Source of the DNA: Bordetella parapertussis
GTDB lineage: Bacteria > Pseudomonadota > Gammaproteobacteria > Burkholderiales > SG8-41
DNA length: 34,089 nucleotides
Assembly (NCBI GenBank): GCA_945901405.1
Contig: CAMDLH010000055.1
Coordinates: forward strand, 1-34,089
Reading direction: 5' to 3'
Position numbers and translations under genes: made by a program. The stretch's first letter is position 1, and the number at the start of each line of letters is the position of its first letter. Below the pieces are notes generated by a model, which saw nothing but the letters and a program-made list of their open reading frames with translations, ran no database searches and was not told the DNA's origin. Of this stretch, positions 15,010 to 23,138 are shown one piece after another.

Positions 15010-15999
15010 TTATTGTGCCTTCAACCCGGTGCGCGCCACCACCTTGCCCCAGTTCGCGACCTCATCGGTCAACAATTTCATCAATCGTTCCGGCGGGCCG
15101 CCCGCCGGCGCCAGGCCGTCGCTGGCGATGCGCTGCACGAACTCTGGCTCCTTGATGATCTTGTTGATTTCGCTGTTGAGCTTTTCAACAATGGCCGGCG
15201 GCAAACCTTTCGGCCCCATCAGCCCGTGCCAGTTGCTGACTTCGTAACGATAGCCCGATTCGATCACGGTCGGCACGTCGGGCAACGCCGGCACGCGCTG
15301 CGGCGAAGTGGCCGCGATAGCGCGCAGCCGCGCTGATTTGACATGCGGCATCGCGCTCGCCACCGCCGCGAACAACATCTGGTTTTGTCCGGCGATGGTG
15401 TCGGTCACCGACTGCCCGGTGCCCTTGTACGGCACGTGTATGAACGTGCCGCCGGTGACGATGGAAAACAACTCGGTGGCCAGATGCGAAATGCTGCCTT
15501 GCCCGCTGCTGGCGTAAATGATCTGCCCCGGCCGCGCTTTCGCAAGATCAACCAGTTGCCTGACGTTGCGCGCGGGCAGCGAGGGGTGCAGCGCGAGGAT
15601 GAACGGCCCGTCGTCGGGCTGTATGATCGGCGTGATGTCTTTTAACGCGTCGTAGCGCAGCTTGTAGAGATGCGGCGATACCGTGTGGCTGCCGGATGTG
15701 AGCAGCAGCGTGTAGCCATCGGGCGGCGATTTTAGCGCAAGCTCGGCGCCGATGGTGCTGCCCGCGCCGACGCGATTCTCGATCACGAATTGTTGTCCTG
15801 TTGACGCCGCCAGTTTCGCGCCGATCAAGCGCCCGATGATGTCGGTGCCGCCGCCCGGCGAAAACGGGATGATGACGCGCACGGGCCTTGAGGGATACGC
15901 TTGCGCATAAGCCGCGATCGGTAGCGCCGCCATTAGCGCCGCCATTGGCACCACCATTAGCGCGGCGGCAAGCACTACATTCAGCTGGATTGCAGTCAT
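15010..15999 (-). CDS. Bug/TctC-family solute-binding protein
   Basis: A 329-residue protein. The leader is long and methionine/alanine rich (about residues 1-33, ending PIAAYAQ), encoded by DNA with imperfect ATGGCGGCGCT repeats. Mature segments are AYPSRPVRVIIPFSPGGGTD, NRVGAGSTIGAELALKSPPD, LRYDALKDITPIIQPD, ARNVRQLVDLAKARPGQIIY, HVPYKGTGQS and PTVIESGYRYEVSNWHG. It begins a two-gene minus-strand unit and is back to back with the quinone-oxidoreductase remnant, only 54 bases away. Confidence 0.95.
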   Translation of the reverse strand: MTAIQLNVVLAAALMVVPMAALMAALPIAAYAQAYPSRPVRVIIPFSPGGGTDIIGRLIGAKLAASTGQQFVIENRVGAGSTIGAELALKSPPDGYTLLLTSGSHTVSPHLYKLRYDALKDITPIIQPDDGPFILALHPSLPARNVRQLVDLAKARPGQIIYASSGQGSISHLATELFSIVTGGTFIHVPYKGTGQSVTDTIAGQNQMLFAAVASAMPHVKSARLRAIAATSPQRVPALPDVPTVIESGYRYEVSNWHGLMGPKGLPPAIVEKLNSEINKIIKEPEFVQRIASDGLAPAGGPPERLMKLLTDEVANWGKVVARTGLKAQ

Positions 16000-16053
16000 G
16001 AGGATTCGTTTCTGTTTTTTTCAGCGCAAACGGCGCACAGTATAAAGCCCAAA

Positions 16054-16221
16054 ACAACGCGCGAGGCGCTGCTTGCCAACGCTGGCGAATTATTCGACAT
16101 GGCGGGTTCTGGCAAAATAAAAATAGAAATCAACCAGAGCTATGCGCTGAAAGACGCGCCGCAAGCGCACCGTGACATGGAAGCGCGCAAGACCACCGGA
16201 TCCATTGTTTTGATTCCATAA
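16054..16221 (+). pseudogene. C-terminal remnant of a zinc-type quinone oxidoreductase (QOR/MDR family)
   Basis: The plus strand reads TTREALLANAGELFDMAGSG, then KIKIEINQSYALKDAPQAHR and DMEARKTTGSIVLIP before TAA at 16219-16221. This is the standard C-terminus of NADPH:quinone oxidoreductases (medium-chain reductase superfamily), roughly the last 55 residues of a protein of about 325. The frame stays open to the left but homology ends near 16054, and the Rossmann domain and N-terminal catalytic domain are missing. The break lies within 55 bases of the Bug gene start at 15999, so a deletion or rearrangement joined the two. Expression is unlikely; an internal ATG at 16099 lacks a good ribosome site. 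Confidence 0.8.
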
Positions 16222-16362
16222 TCCAAAGTAAGCCAACACAAAGTGGAACGCATTGCGGTCTTACGGTAGCGTCGAGCCGAATGATCTTGTATTCTGCCGG
16301 CTGACGTTCTTGCACCAGCAGAAAACAGTCATTCAGCCGCAGCAAATCAAAAGGAGCAACCG

Positions 16363-17286
16363 ATGCATGGATCATTGGAAGAGTTGTATGTAGAGGTCGA
16401 TATGTGCGCGCCCGGCTGGGAGCGCATCGTCGACAAAAGCCCGCCGGTGGAGTTGTGCGCGCGCGACATCATCTTCGGCGAAGGCCCGGTGTGGGACCGC
16501 AAGAATAAACGCCTGGTGTTCACCGACATCATCGGCGATACCATCTGGAGTTGGAAGCCCGGCGTGGGCAAGGAGGCGTTGCTCAATCCGTCGGTGAAAG
16601 CCAACGGCCTCGCGCTTGATCTGGAAAACCGTATCGTCGCCGCCGGCTGGGGCGGGCGTACCGTGTTCCGCCAGGAGCACGACGGCTCGTGGAAAACGCT
16701 GGCCGACAAATGGCAAGGTAAAAAACTCAACACGCCGAACGATATCGTCGTCACCTCCGACGGCGCGGTGTGGTTCACCGATCCGCCCGGCGGCATGTAC
16801 AACGTCGGCATGGTCGGCCCCGATGTGCAGCGTTACCTAGAAACGCAGCCGGTGTTTCGCATCGCGCCCGACGGCAAAACCATGAGCATCGTCACCGAAG
16901 ACACGGTGTACCCCAACGGCCTGTGCTTCTCGCCCGATGAAAAAATACTCTACGTGAATTGCAGCCGTGAGCGCGTGATCCGCGCCTATGACGTGAAGCC
17001 AGACGGCACTGTCGGCCCCAAGCGTTTGTTTTATCAATACACCGGCCCCGAACGAGGCGTGCCCGACGGCATGAAGTGTGATGTCGCCGGCAACGTGTGG
17101 TGCACCGCGCCCGGCGGCATCTGGGTGCATGATCCCTCCGGCAAACCCATCGTGCGCATCAAGACGCCGGGCCATCACCCCACCAACATCGCGTTCGGCG
17201 GCGATGACTGGAAAACGCTCTACGTCACCAACATCGGCTCGGTGACGCGCTTCCCCATCAAAATCGCCGGCGTACCGTCGCGCTAA
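16363..17286 (+). CDS. SMP-30/gluconolactonase-family protein
   Basis: The 307-residue six-bladed propeller has the family's metal sites: FGEGPVWDRKNKRLVFTDI (Glu near residue 40), LNTPNDIVVTSDGAVWFTDP (Asn near 125), YPNGLCFSPDEKILYVN (Asn near 184) and VPDGMKCDVAGNVWCTAP (Asp near 233). Gluconolactonases open sugar or aldonic lactones; the second-blade PNDI and fourth-blade DGM signatures are intact, so activity is plausible. There is no signal peptide. AAAAGGAG lies 7 bases before the ATG. The paralogue 18 bases downstream forms an operon with it. Confidence 0.9.
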   Translation: MHGSLEELYVEVDMCAPGWERIVDKSPPVELCARDIIFGEGPVWDRKNKRLVFTDIIGDTIWSWKPGVGKEALLNPSVKANGLALDLENRIVAAGWGGRTVFRQEHDGSWKTLADKWQGKKLNTPNDIVVTSDGAVWFTDPPGGMYNVGMVGPDVQRYLETQPVFRIAPDGKTMSIVTEDTVYPNGLCFSPDEKILYVNCSRERVIRAYDVKPDGTVGPKRLFYQYTGPERGVPDGMKCDVAGNVWCTAPGGIWVHDPSGKPIVRIKTPGHHPTNIAFGGDDWKTLYVTNIGSVTRFPIKIAGVPSR

Positions 17287-17304
17287 GCCACAGAGGAGAA
17301 CAAG

Positions 17305-18195
17305 ATGACCTGGAAATTTGAATTGGTAGCCGGCCCCTTCAAGGGCCGCACTGGGGGCCTCGCGTGGGATGGCAAAGGCATGCTGTGCAGCGCGGTGCTC
17401 GAAGAGCGCGTGGTGCGTTTCGACCCGGCCGCGAACAAGACCGATAACTTCCGCCGCTGGACCGGGCGCGTGAACGGCCTCGCCGTGGCAAAAGATGGTT
17501 CGGTGTTCGGCGCACAGGAAGGCGGGCGCCGCGTGATTCAGTTCTTGAACGACGGCACGGCAACGCCCATCACCGAGTTTCTCGATGGCCAGCGCAACAA
17601 TCAGCCGTGCGATGTGGCACTCGATAGCAAAGGCCGCGTGTGGATCGCCGACGCCTACAACGCGCAAGCGCCGTACGGCCCGCCCACCGCGCCCATGCTG
17701 CCCTTCGCGGCGGTGCTGCGCGCCGACCCGCAGGGGCCGGGCAACTACCGGCTGAATCGCGTGACACACGACACCTTGGGGCCGCAGTCCGTGCTGTTAT
17801 CCGCCGACGAAAAAACGCTGTATGTCGCGGATGGTGATGCAGAGCGCGGCGACGTGTGCCAACTGCTGTCGTACGAGGTCAACGCGCACGGCAGTGTGGG
17901 CCACCACGGCAAGACGCTGCTCAACTTCCAGTTCGGCGAGCGTGGCATCAGCGGCATGTGCCTGGACAGCGACGGCAACATCATCGCCTGCATGGGCTGG
18001 AAAAAAAGCGGCAGCGGCGCCAACATCATCGTCGTCTCGCCCGGCGGCACCATACTCGAAACCCACGAGGGGCCGGCGGATCTGCCGATGCGTTGCGCGT
18101 TTGGTGATGGCGACCTAGGCAGCCTTTATGTTTCGGCTGGGGATGGCGGGTTGTATCGGGCCAAGGGGATAGGGCGGCGCGGATTGAAGCGCTGA
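17305..18195 (+). CDS. SMP-30/gluconolactonase-like beta-propeller, divergent paralogue
   Basis: This 296-residue protein keeps propeller strands such as GRTGGLAWDGKGMLCSAV, GRVNGLAVAKDGSVFGAQEG, QPCDVALDSKGRVWIADAYN, GPQSVLLSADEKTLYVADGD and RGISGMCLDSDGNIIACMGW. The usual metal ligands are altered: RTGGLAW replaces the Glu of GEGP-x-W, and QPCDVAL replaces PNDI. It may bind a different ligand, work with its neighbour or be catalytically different. AGAGGAG precedes the ATG by 7 bases. A strong terminator follows its stop by 19 bases. Confidence 0.85.
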   Translation: MTWKFELVAGPFKGRTGGLAWDGKGMLCSAVLEERVVRFDPAANKTDNFRRWTGRVNGLAVAKDGSVFGAQEGGRRVIQFLNDGTATPITEFLDGQRNNQPCDVALDSKGRVWIADAYNAQAPYGPPTAPMLPFAAVLRADPQGPGNYRLNRVTHDTLGPQSVLLSADEKTLYVADGDAERGDVCQLLSYEVNAHGSVGHHGKTLLNFQFGERGISGMCLDSDGNIIACMGWKKSGSGANIIVVSPGGTILETHEGPADLPMRCAFGDGDLGSLYVSAGDGGLYRAKGIGRRGLKR

Positions 18196-18214
18196 GCCAT
18201 TTGGTTGCGATTTG

Positions 18215-18248
18215 AAAAATGGATGCACCTTTGGTGCATCCATTTTTT
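18215..18248 (+). terminator. Rho-independent terminator after the SMP-30 pair
   Basis: A perfect 15-base-pair stem (AAAAATGGATGCACC with GGTGCATCCATTTTT) closes a TTT loop and ends in a run of six T. It lies 20 bases after the stop at 18195 and ends the lactonase operon. Its A-tract gives it some activity from the other strand, but no gene approaches from that side. Confidence 0.92.
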
Positions 18249-18400
18249 GCGTGAAGATTTCCGCGGGATGATCAGATCGATCTCGATGGTTTCGCATTTT
18301 CCGCGGCCTTGATTCGTTCGGAATATAATTGATCGCTGAACGGAATATCAACGGCCATATGTTTGTTTCAACCCAACCGACGTGACAGAGGGAGTAACCA

Positions 18401-19048
18401 ATGACCAACCGGGCTGCGCGGTTTGTATTTCTCACGCTTTGCATTCTGCTGTTAGCCGGATGCGACAACAAAGCATCAAACGAAATTGATTTTGGCACCG
18501 TAAAGAACTCCGTTTATCAAAATGATTACTTTGGTCTGATTCTGCCGGTTCCTTCTGACTGGAGCGTGCAGGACCAAAAGATGCGTCAGAAAATCGCTGA
18601 AACGGGTTCAAAAATGGTGGCCGGCGACGATAAGAACATAAAAGCCGTTATGAAAGCCTCGGAGCTGCAGTCGGTCAATCTCCTGGCGGTATTCAAGCAT
18701 CCCATCGGAACACCTGTTCCCTTTAATCCGAGTATCGCGTCCGTGGCGGAACGAGTGCGTGATATACCGGGCATTACGCGCGGTAAGGACTATCACTATC
18801 ACGCACGAAAACTCATGGAGTCGAGTCAGACCAAATTCGAGTTTCCGAAGGAAGTATCAACCGAAAAGCTTGGCGGAATCGAATTCGACGTGATGCACGT
18901 GGTCATGAGGATTGGCACTACCGTCGTGCATCAGAAGTATTACGCGTCAATCATGAAGGGGTATGCGCTGCTTTTCGTCATGTCATTCAACACCCCGGAC
19001 GAGGAATCGACCCTGCAGAAAATTCTCGCGGGGGTGACGTTTAAATGA
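18401..19048 (+). CDS. Predicted lipoprotein of unknown function
   Basis: The 215-residue product starts with a lipoprotein signal: MTNRAAR, hydrophobic FVFLTLCILLLAG, then Cys at 21 (lipobox LLAGC). The residue after Cys is Asp, which in enterobacteria favours retention in the inner membrane; the rule may not hold here. The rest (YFGLILPVPSDWSVQDQKMR and later QKYYASIMKGYALLFVMSFN) resembles small single-domain proteins of the PsbP/DUF-like type that fold on a membrane-facing sheet, but I recognise no specific family. GAGGGAG stands 8 bases before ATG. A TATAAT at 18324-18329 is a possible -10 box with no clear -35. Base composition is a little less GC-rich than its neighbours. Confidence 0.8.
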   Translation: MTNRAARFVFLTLCILLLAGCDNKASNEIDFGTVKNSVYQNDYFGLILPVPSDWSVQDQKMRQKIAETGSKMVAGDDKNIKAVMKASELQSVNLLAVFKHPIGTPVPFNPSIASVAERVRDIPGITRGKDYHYHARKLMESSQTKFEFPKEVSTEKLGGIEFDVMHVVMRIGTTVVHQKYYASIMKGYALLFVMSFNTPDEESTLQKILAGVTFK

Positions 19049-19113
19049 TCCGAATACGCGCGGCCAAGAACTGACTTTTGCGCTTCGCGCCGGCGATTTG
19101 CGAGCCGCCGGAC

Positions 19114-19584
19114 TTAACGCACGCCCAGCAAATCCACCTCGAACACCAGCGTGGCATTCGGCGCAATCACGCCGCCCGCGCCACGCGCGCCGTAGGCGAT
19201 TGACGACGGGCAGGTGAGTTTCGCTTTGCCGCCGACTTTCATCATTGCCACACCTTCGGTCCAGCACTTGATCACGCCGTTGAGCGGAAACTCAATCGGC
19301 TCGCCGCGTTTGTAGCTGCTGTCGAATTCCTTGCCGTCGGGGAACGTGCCTTTGTAATGCACCCTGACCGTCGATGTGGCATTCGGCTGCGCGCCGTTGC
19401 CTTCCTTCATCATCAGTATCACGAGGCCGCTGGCGGTGACCTTGGCGCCGGGTTCCTTCGCCGCCGCGGCGAGTGTCGCATCGGGGGCGGTTTGCGCGGT
19501 TACCTGCGTTGCGCCGGTGCTGAGCAGGCCGCCGATGGCCAGGCCCGCGAGGAATTTTTTCAGCAATGTGTTGGTGTTTTGCAT
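19114..19584 (-). CDS. FKBP-type peptidyl-prolyl cis-trans isomerase, exported
   Basis: The 156-residue product has a leader (about 1-30, FLAGLAIGGLLSTGATQVTA) and one FKBP domain from about residue 50. Typical residues are VRVHYKGTFPDGKEFDSSYK (active-site Tyr, Asp), PIEFPLNGVIKCWTEGVAMM (the VI-x-x-W core), KLTCPSSIAYGARGAGGVI (active-site AYG) and NATLVFEVDLLGV. It assists proline isomerisation during folding of periplasmic proteins. It resembles FkpA/Mip but lacks their long dimerisation helices. It is a single gene, convergent with the lipoprotein gene (65-base gap). Confidence 0.95.
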   Translation of the reverse strand: MQNTNTLLKKFLAGLAIGGLLSTGATQVTAQTAPDATLAAAAKEPGAKVTASGLVILMMKEGNGAQPNATSTVRVHYKGTFPDGKEFDSSYKRGEPIEFPLNGVIKCWTEGVAMMKVGGKAKLTCPSSIAYGARGAGGVIAPNATLVFEVDLLGVR

Positions 19585-19654
19585 GATGGTCGTTATCAGG
19601 TGGTTGAGTCAGCGCGCGATGATAAATCAGAACTCGCAGGTTGGGGGAACGAAG

Positions 19655-20659
19655 CTACTCGACCTTGACGCCCGCAAGCGTGACAAGCTGGCGAAAGCGT
19701 TCGACCTCCGACTTGGTGAAGGCCGCGAATACGTCGGGCGCGGCAATATCGACTTCAATGCCCACCGACGCCATTCGTGAGACGAAGGCCGGGTCTTTCA
19801 TGACTCCGGCAAGCGCGGTGTAGAGTACGTTGACGATGGGCTTGGGCGTGCCCGCGGGGACATAAAACCCCTCCCATGCCATCACGACAAATTCGCCGAT
19901 GCCGGCCTCGATCATCGTCGGTACTGCGGGAAGATAGGCGGTGCGCTTCGTGCCTGTCGTCGCCAACAACCGCACCTTGCCGGTCTGCGTCATCGGCGCC
20001 AGCCCTTGATACGGATAGAAAATCATCGCCACCGAGCCGCCGCTGATCTCGGCGAAAGCCTGCGGCACATTGTTGTATGCGATGTGCTTGATATCCACGC
20101 CTGCCTTGTTGTTGAGCATCACGCCGGAAAGATGCGCGAGTGTGCCGTTGCCCGCGGATGCGTAGTTGAGCTGGCCGGGACGCGCCTTGGCGTAGGCAAC
20201 CATCTCGGACACGGAATTCACCGGCAGTGCTGCGCTCACCGCAAGCACGAGACTGAGACTCGTCGCACGCGCCACCGCGGTGAAGCTCTTGACCGGATCA
20301 TAGGCGAGGTTCTTGTACATGCTCGGCGCTATCGCCATCGGCGGTATGTTGCCGAACAAAATGGTGTAGCCGTCATTCGTCGCCTTGGCCGCGGCAGCGG
20401 CGCCTATCGTTCCCCCGGCACCGCCGCGATTTTCGACCACGACCTGCTGGCGCAGGGATTCGGAGAGCTTTTGCGCGATCTGCCGGGCGGTAATGTCGAC
20501 ATTGGCGCCGGCCGTGGAAGGGACAATCATGCGCACGGGGCGCGATGGATATTCGGCGGCCAGTGCCGCGCCCACGCACAGCGCGAATATCGCGAGAGCG
20601 CCGTTATACGTCTTGAGCTTGCTACCTGAGTTCACCGGGCCGGTGTTCACCACCCTCAT
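19655..20659 (-). CDS. Bug/TctC-family solute-binding protein
   Basis: The 334-residue product has a basic n-region and leader (YNGALAIFALCVGAALA, cleavage before AEYPSRP). Family segments: VRMIVPSTAGANVDITARQI, NRGGAGGTIGAAAAAKATND, LAYDPVKSFTAVARAT, VNSVSEMVAYAKARPGQLNY and PTMIEAGIGEFVVMAWEG. The usual VPYKG reads IAYNN here, so the ligand loop may differ. GAGAGGAAG stands 5 bases before the ATG. Its promoter region holds repeat copy D in reverse orientation. Confidence 0.95.
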   Translation of the reverse strand: MRVVNTGPVNSGSKLKTYNGALAIFALCVGAALAAEYPSRPVRMIVPSTAGANVDITARQIAQKLSESLRQQVVVENRGGAGGTIGAAAAAKATNDGYTILFGNIPPMAIAPSMYKNLAYDPVKSFTAVARATSLSLVLAVSAALPVNSVSEMVAYAKARPGQLNYASAGNGTLAHLSGVMLNNKAGVDIKHIAYNNVPQAFAEISGGSVAMIFYPYQGLAPMTQTGKVRLLATTGTKRTAYLPAVPTMIEAGIGEFVVMAWEGFYVPAGTPKPIVNVLYTALAGVMKDPAFVSRMASVGIEVDIAAPDVFAAFTKSEVERFRQLVTLAGVKVE

Positions 20660-20708
20660 TTTCTTCCTCTCGAAATCATTCCAGCACCGAGTCGCTGTTC
20701 CACTATAT

Positions 20709-20741
20709 AAACGTAACCGATTGTTTTTAAACAGCTTTTAT
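20709..20741 (+). repeat. AT-rich intergenic repeat, copy D of seven
   Basis: Core TTGTTTTTA at 20721-20729, preceded by ACGTAACCGA and followed by AACAGCTTTT. It lies 50 bases upstream of the Bug gene start at 20659 and ends 14 bases from the stop of the ketopantoate-reductase-like gene. This is the least conserved copy on its left side. Confidence 0.7.
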
Positions 20742-20755
20742 GGCCCGTCGCAACT

Positions 20756-21793
20756 CTAGGCCATAGACTTCAGAATAATCTCAACATTCGATTTGTCCGG
20801 CTTCAATTCGCCGCGCTCGATGCGTTTGCACAACTGCACGATTGCATCATTCGCCGGCGTCGGGATGCCGGCCTCGCGGCCTTTGCGCGCGATGTGGCCG
20901 TTGAGAAAATCCGTTTCGGTTCTGCGGCCCTTGAGAAAATCCTGAAACACCACGCCGCGCGCGGTGCGCGAGCCTTTCTTGCCCATGTGGCCGAGGATCG
21001 TATACAAAAGTTTATCGATGATTTTTTCCTCGGGGCCCATGAATTCCTCCGGGCTCAAGCCAAAAATCGCATCGAGTTTGTAGCCGTGCGCCGCCCCCAC
21101 GCGCATGGTCTCGCTGGCGAGCTTGGCGCACAGGTTGACCACTTCCGGTATCTCCACCGCCTGCCACGATTGCAAACCCAGCGCGCCAAACGGCGCGAGG
21201 ATCATCGAGCTGTTCACCAGCTTGGTCCACTTCGCGCCCTCGATGTTGTCGGTGATGGTGATCTTGCCGGAGTGCTTCATCAGTTTTTCAAGTTCGGTCA
21301 GGCGCGGCGTGACGCTGCCGTCGAGTTCGCCCAGGCCGAACCACGTGTGCGCCTGATCGGTGTTGCGTTGCACGTGGCCCGGCGTGAACACCTCGGCGGA
21401 GAGTTCCACCACGCAGCCTAGCACGCGCTCCTTGCCGATAATGTCGATGATGGCGGCGTTGTTCATGCCATTCTGGATACCGGCGATCATGCCGTCGGCC
21501 TTGAGATAGGGCTTGATGAATTCGGTGAGCCAGCGCGTGTCGTGCGATTTCGCCGCGAGCAGCACGATATCGAACTCGCGTTTCAACGACGACACCTCAC
21601 AAAGGTGATACGCCGCCACCTTGGTGTTCAACTCCGAATCCGGCATCTTGACATGCAGGCCATTGGCCTTCATCGCCTCCACATGCGCCGGCCATTGATC
21701 AATCAGCGATACGTCATGGCCCGCATTCGATAAATCCGCGCCAACGCTGCTGCCGATGGCACCGGTGCTCAGGACTGCGATTTGTTTTGACAT
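20756..21793 (-). CDS. Ketopantoate reductase (ApbA/PanE)-family protein
   Basis: The 345-residue product begins with a Rossmann motif (IAVLSTGAIGSSVGADLSNA, GxGAxGs form modified to STGAIGSS) and has the ApbA/PanE middle part: FDIVLLAAKSHDTRWLTEFI, IAGIQNGMNN (the Q-N-G catalytic loop), EGAKWTKLVNSS (catalytic Lys) and a C-terminal helical domain. PanE reduces 2-dehydropantoate to pantoate with NADPH. The family also contains catabolic reductases of unknown substrate, and 345 residues is longer than typical PanE (about 300). The setting suggests a catabolic role. AGGGGG lies 6 bases before ATG. Confidence 0.9.
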   Translation of the reverse strand: MSKQIAVLSTGAIGSSVGADLSNAGHDVSLIDQWPAHVEAMKANGLHVKMPDSELNTKVAAYHLCEVSSLKREFDIVLLAAKSHDTRWLTEFIKPYLKADGMIAGIQNGMNNAAIIDIIGKERVLGCVVELSAEVFTPGHVQRNTDQAHTWFGLGELDGSVTPRLTELEKLMKHSGKITITDNIEGAKWTKLVNSSMILAPFGALGLQSWQAVEIPEVVNLCAKLASETMRVGAAHGYKLDAIFGLSPEEFMGPEEKIIDKLLYTILGHMGKKGSRTARGVVFQDFLKGRRTETDFLNGHIARKGREAGIPTPANDAIVQLCKRIERGELKPDKSNVEIILKSMA

Positions 21794-21841
21794 ATTTCCC
21801 CCTTGCGATCAGAGGCGTCATGATGCCACAGAAATCCCGGC

Positions 21842-22432
21842 CTACGCCGCGCCGCGCCCCAAAGAATCAATATCGCGGCACGCAAGCATGATTGATGTTT
21901 CGACCGGCTTGATATTGCCCACGTATCCAGGAATGGCTTCCCCGGCGCGCGTGCGCAACGCCTTGGCGGTAATCAAGCCGTCGCGCGCGAGTTGTTGAAT
22001 ATCGCCCCGGTCTATCTCGGAAAACCGCGACAGCTTGGACACCGCCAGGTCAACCGGCTGCAACACGAGAATGCGTACCGCCGCGACGCCATCCAGGGCA
22101 AGTTGCAGCGCATCTTCGTGAGCATCCTCGTGTAATAGCGCAAACGATTCGTTGTAATTGGTGTCGAAGTAAATGGTGCGCGCCTTGCCCGCCGCATCGC
22201 GATAGATCACCGCCGAGTCCGGCGGAATGAGCACTCTGCGATCGAACACCGCGTCAACATCATCCGTCATGCGCGCGCCGGTGTAGAAATGCATGGCCGC
22301 GCCGCCCGCCAGATACATGGAGATCGGGTTCGCGGCAGTGGCGTTCACCGCGCGCGCGAGTTGCGCCGCGAGTCTGCGAAAGGCCTCGACCTACGCCGGA
22401 TCGGCGCGCTTACTGATCGTGAGTTGGGGCAT
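21842..22432 (-). pseudogene. NTase-fold (DUF6036-like) protein interrupted by an amber codon at position 14
   Basis: From the ATG at 22432 the frame reads MPQLTISKRADPA, then TAG (22393-22391), then VEAFRRLAAQLARA and onward in the same frame to the stop at 21842. Without the TAG the product would be 196 residues. The segment YLAGGAAMHFYTGARMTDDV has the GG ... R-x-T-x-D-V-D pattern of the nucleotidyltransferase fold found in MNT/AbiEii-like toxins and DUF6036 proteins. A GTG at 22348 could start a 168-residue protein that keeps this core, so the gene may still be functional. It overlaps the upstream regulator gene by 23 bases, which is typical of a toxin-antitoxin-like pair. A CAG to TAG change would explain the amber. 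Confidence 0.75.
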
Positions 22433-23051
22433 GGGTTCGGCGTTCACGGTCTATCATCGCAAACAGGCGCGCGAATTGCGGCCGATGTTTCTGCCGCCAC
22501 GCTTCGTGGCTTGCGAGCGTGCTCTTGCCTGGATACAGAGTTTCCGCGAGAGCGAGGTATGCATGCCGGTCAAAACCGGAGTGGCCCGCCAGCAAAACAG
22601 CGAGTCCCGCCAGAAACGCAGCATCGCCGTATTCCCTCCACAGCGCCGCATCGGGGGGCATATGCGCGCACAGATCGACGAGCCGTTTTTCCTGATCGCG
22701 ATCCACGGGCATGCCTTCGAAGCGGGAGCCGCGAAGATCGAGCGCGACATCGGCGGCCACCAGCAGGCGCGCAAATGGATCGCCGCGTTTAAGTCTCACC
22801 AATACACGATTGCCTGCGTGACGCCGCTCCACAACGCCGAGCGTGCTGAAGCGTTCGAGTTCGCGCTGCACCGATGAGAGAGATAACCCCGCAACCTTCG
22901 CGAGTTCGCGCACGTGCAGACCCGCGTCAGGGCGCGCACGCAACGCGTGCAGGAGCCGGCTGCGCGCCGGGCCCGCCAGGTCGCTCAGGGTCGCGGCAAG
23001 GGTAACGTTCAGGGCTGCGTTCAGTTTTGCTGTTGATGCTGCCATCGCCAT
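22410..23051 (-). CDS. Winged helix-turn-helix transcriptional regulator paired with an NTase gene
   Basis: The 213-residue product has an ArsR/MarR-like winged helix at about residues 25-90 (RSRLLHALRARPDAGLHVRE, LSLSSVQRELERFSTLGVVE, then the wing NRVLVRLKRGDPF) and an unassigned C-terminal part with LAGLAVLLAGHSGFDRHAYL. Its own gene is preceded within 4 bases by a 17-base palindrome, a likely autoregulatory operator. No ribosome site stands before the ATG at 23051 or the second ATG at 23045, which suggests a leaderless message. The overlapping downstream NTase gene indicates a two-gene module; the regulator may be the antidote or repressor. Confidence 0.8.
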   Translation of the reverse strand: MAMAASTAKLNAALNVTLAATLSDLAGPARSRLLHALRARPDAGLHVRELAKVAGLSLSSVQRELERFSTLGVVERRHAGNRVLVRLKRGDPFARLLVAADVALDLRGSRFEGMPVDRDQEKRLVDLCAHMPPDAALWREYGDAAFLAGLAVLLAGHSGFDRHAYLALAETLYPGKSTLASHEAWRQKHRPQFARLFAMIDRERRTHAPTHDQ

Positions 23052-23054
23052 ATT

Positions 23055-23071
23055 GTATCAAAAATTGATAC
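23055..23071. promoter_or_regulatory. Palindromic operator candidate at the regulator start
   Basis: GTATCAA-AAA-TTGATAC is a perfect 7-3-7 inverted repeat ending 4 bases before the ATG at 23051. Position over the start and next to an AT-rich region suits repression of the regulator/NTase pair by the regulator itself. Binding is an inference. Confidence 0.6.
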
Positions 23072-23080
23072 GATTTATGA

Positions 23081-23113
23081 AATCATAACTAATTGTTTTT
23101 ATTAATGTTTCTA
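23081..23113 (+). repeat. AT-rich intergenic repeat, copy E of seven
   Basis: Core TTGTTTTTA at 23093-23101, in the context CATAACTAA before and TTAATGTTTC after. It begins 10 bases beyond the palindromic operator candidate and lies between the regulator start and the rtcA stop. Confidence 0.7.
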
Positions 23114-23138
23114 TACGAACTCATGCGAGGCTGACCGT

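Noticed and set aside
20373..20629. Short open frames on both strands within the Bug gene at 19655-20659
   Set aside because: Shadow frames of a well-supported gene.
22391..22393. TAG in the NTase gene read as pyrrolysine or another recoded residue
   Set aside because: No pyrrolysine machinery is expected in this group, the position is not in a catalytic motif, and a CAG-to-TAG mutation is simpler.
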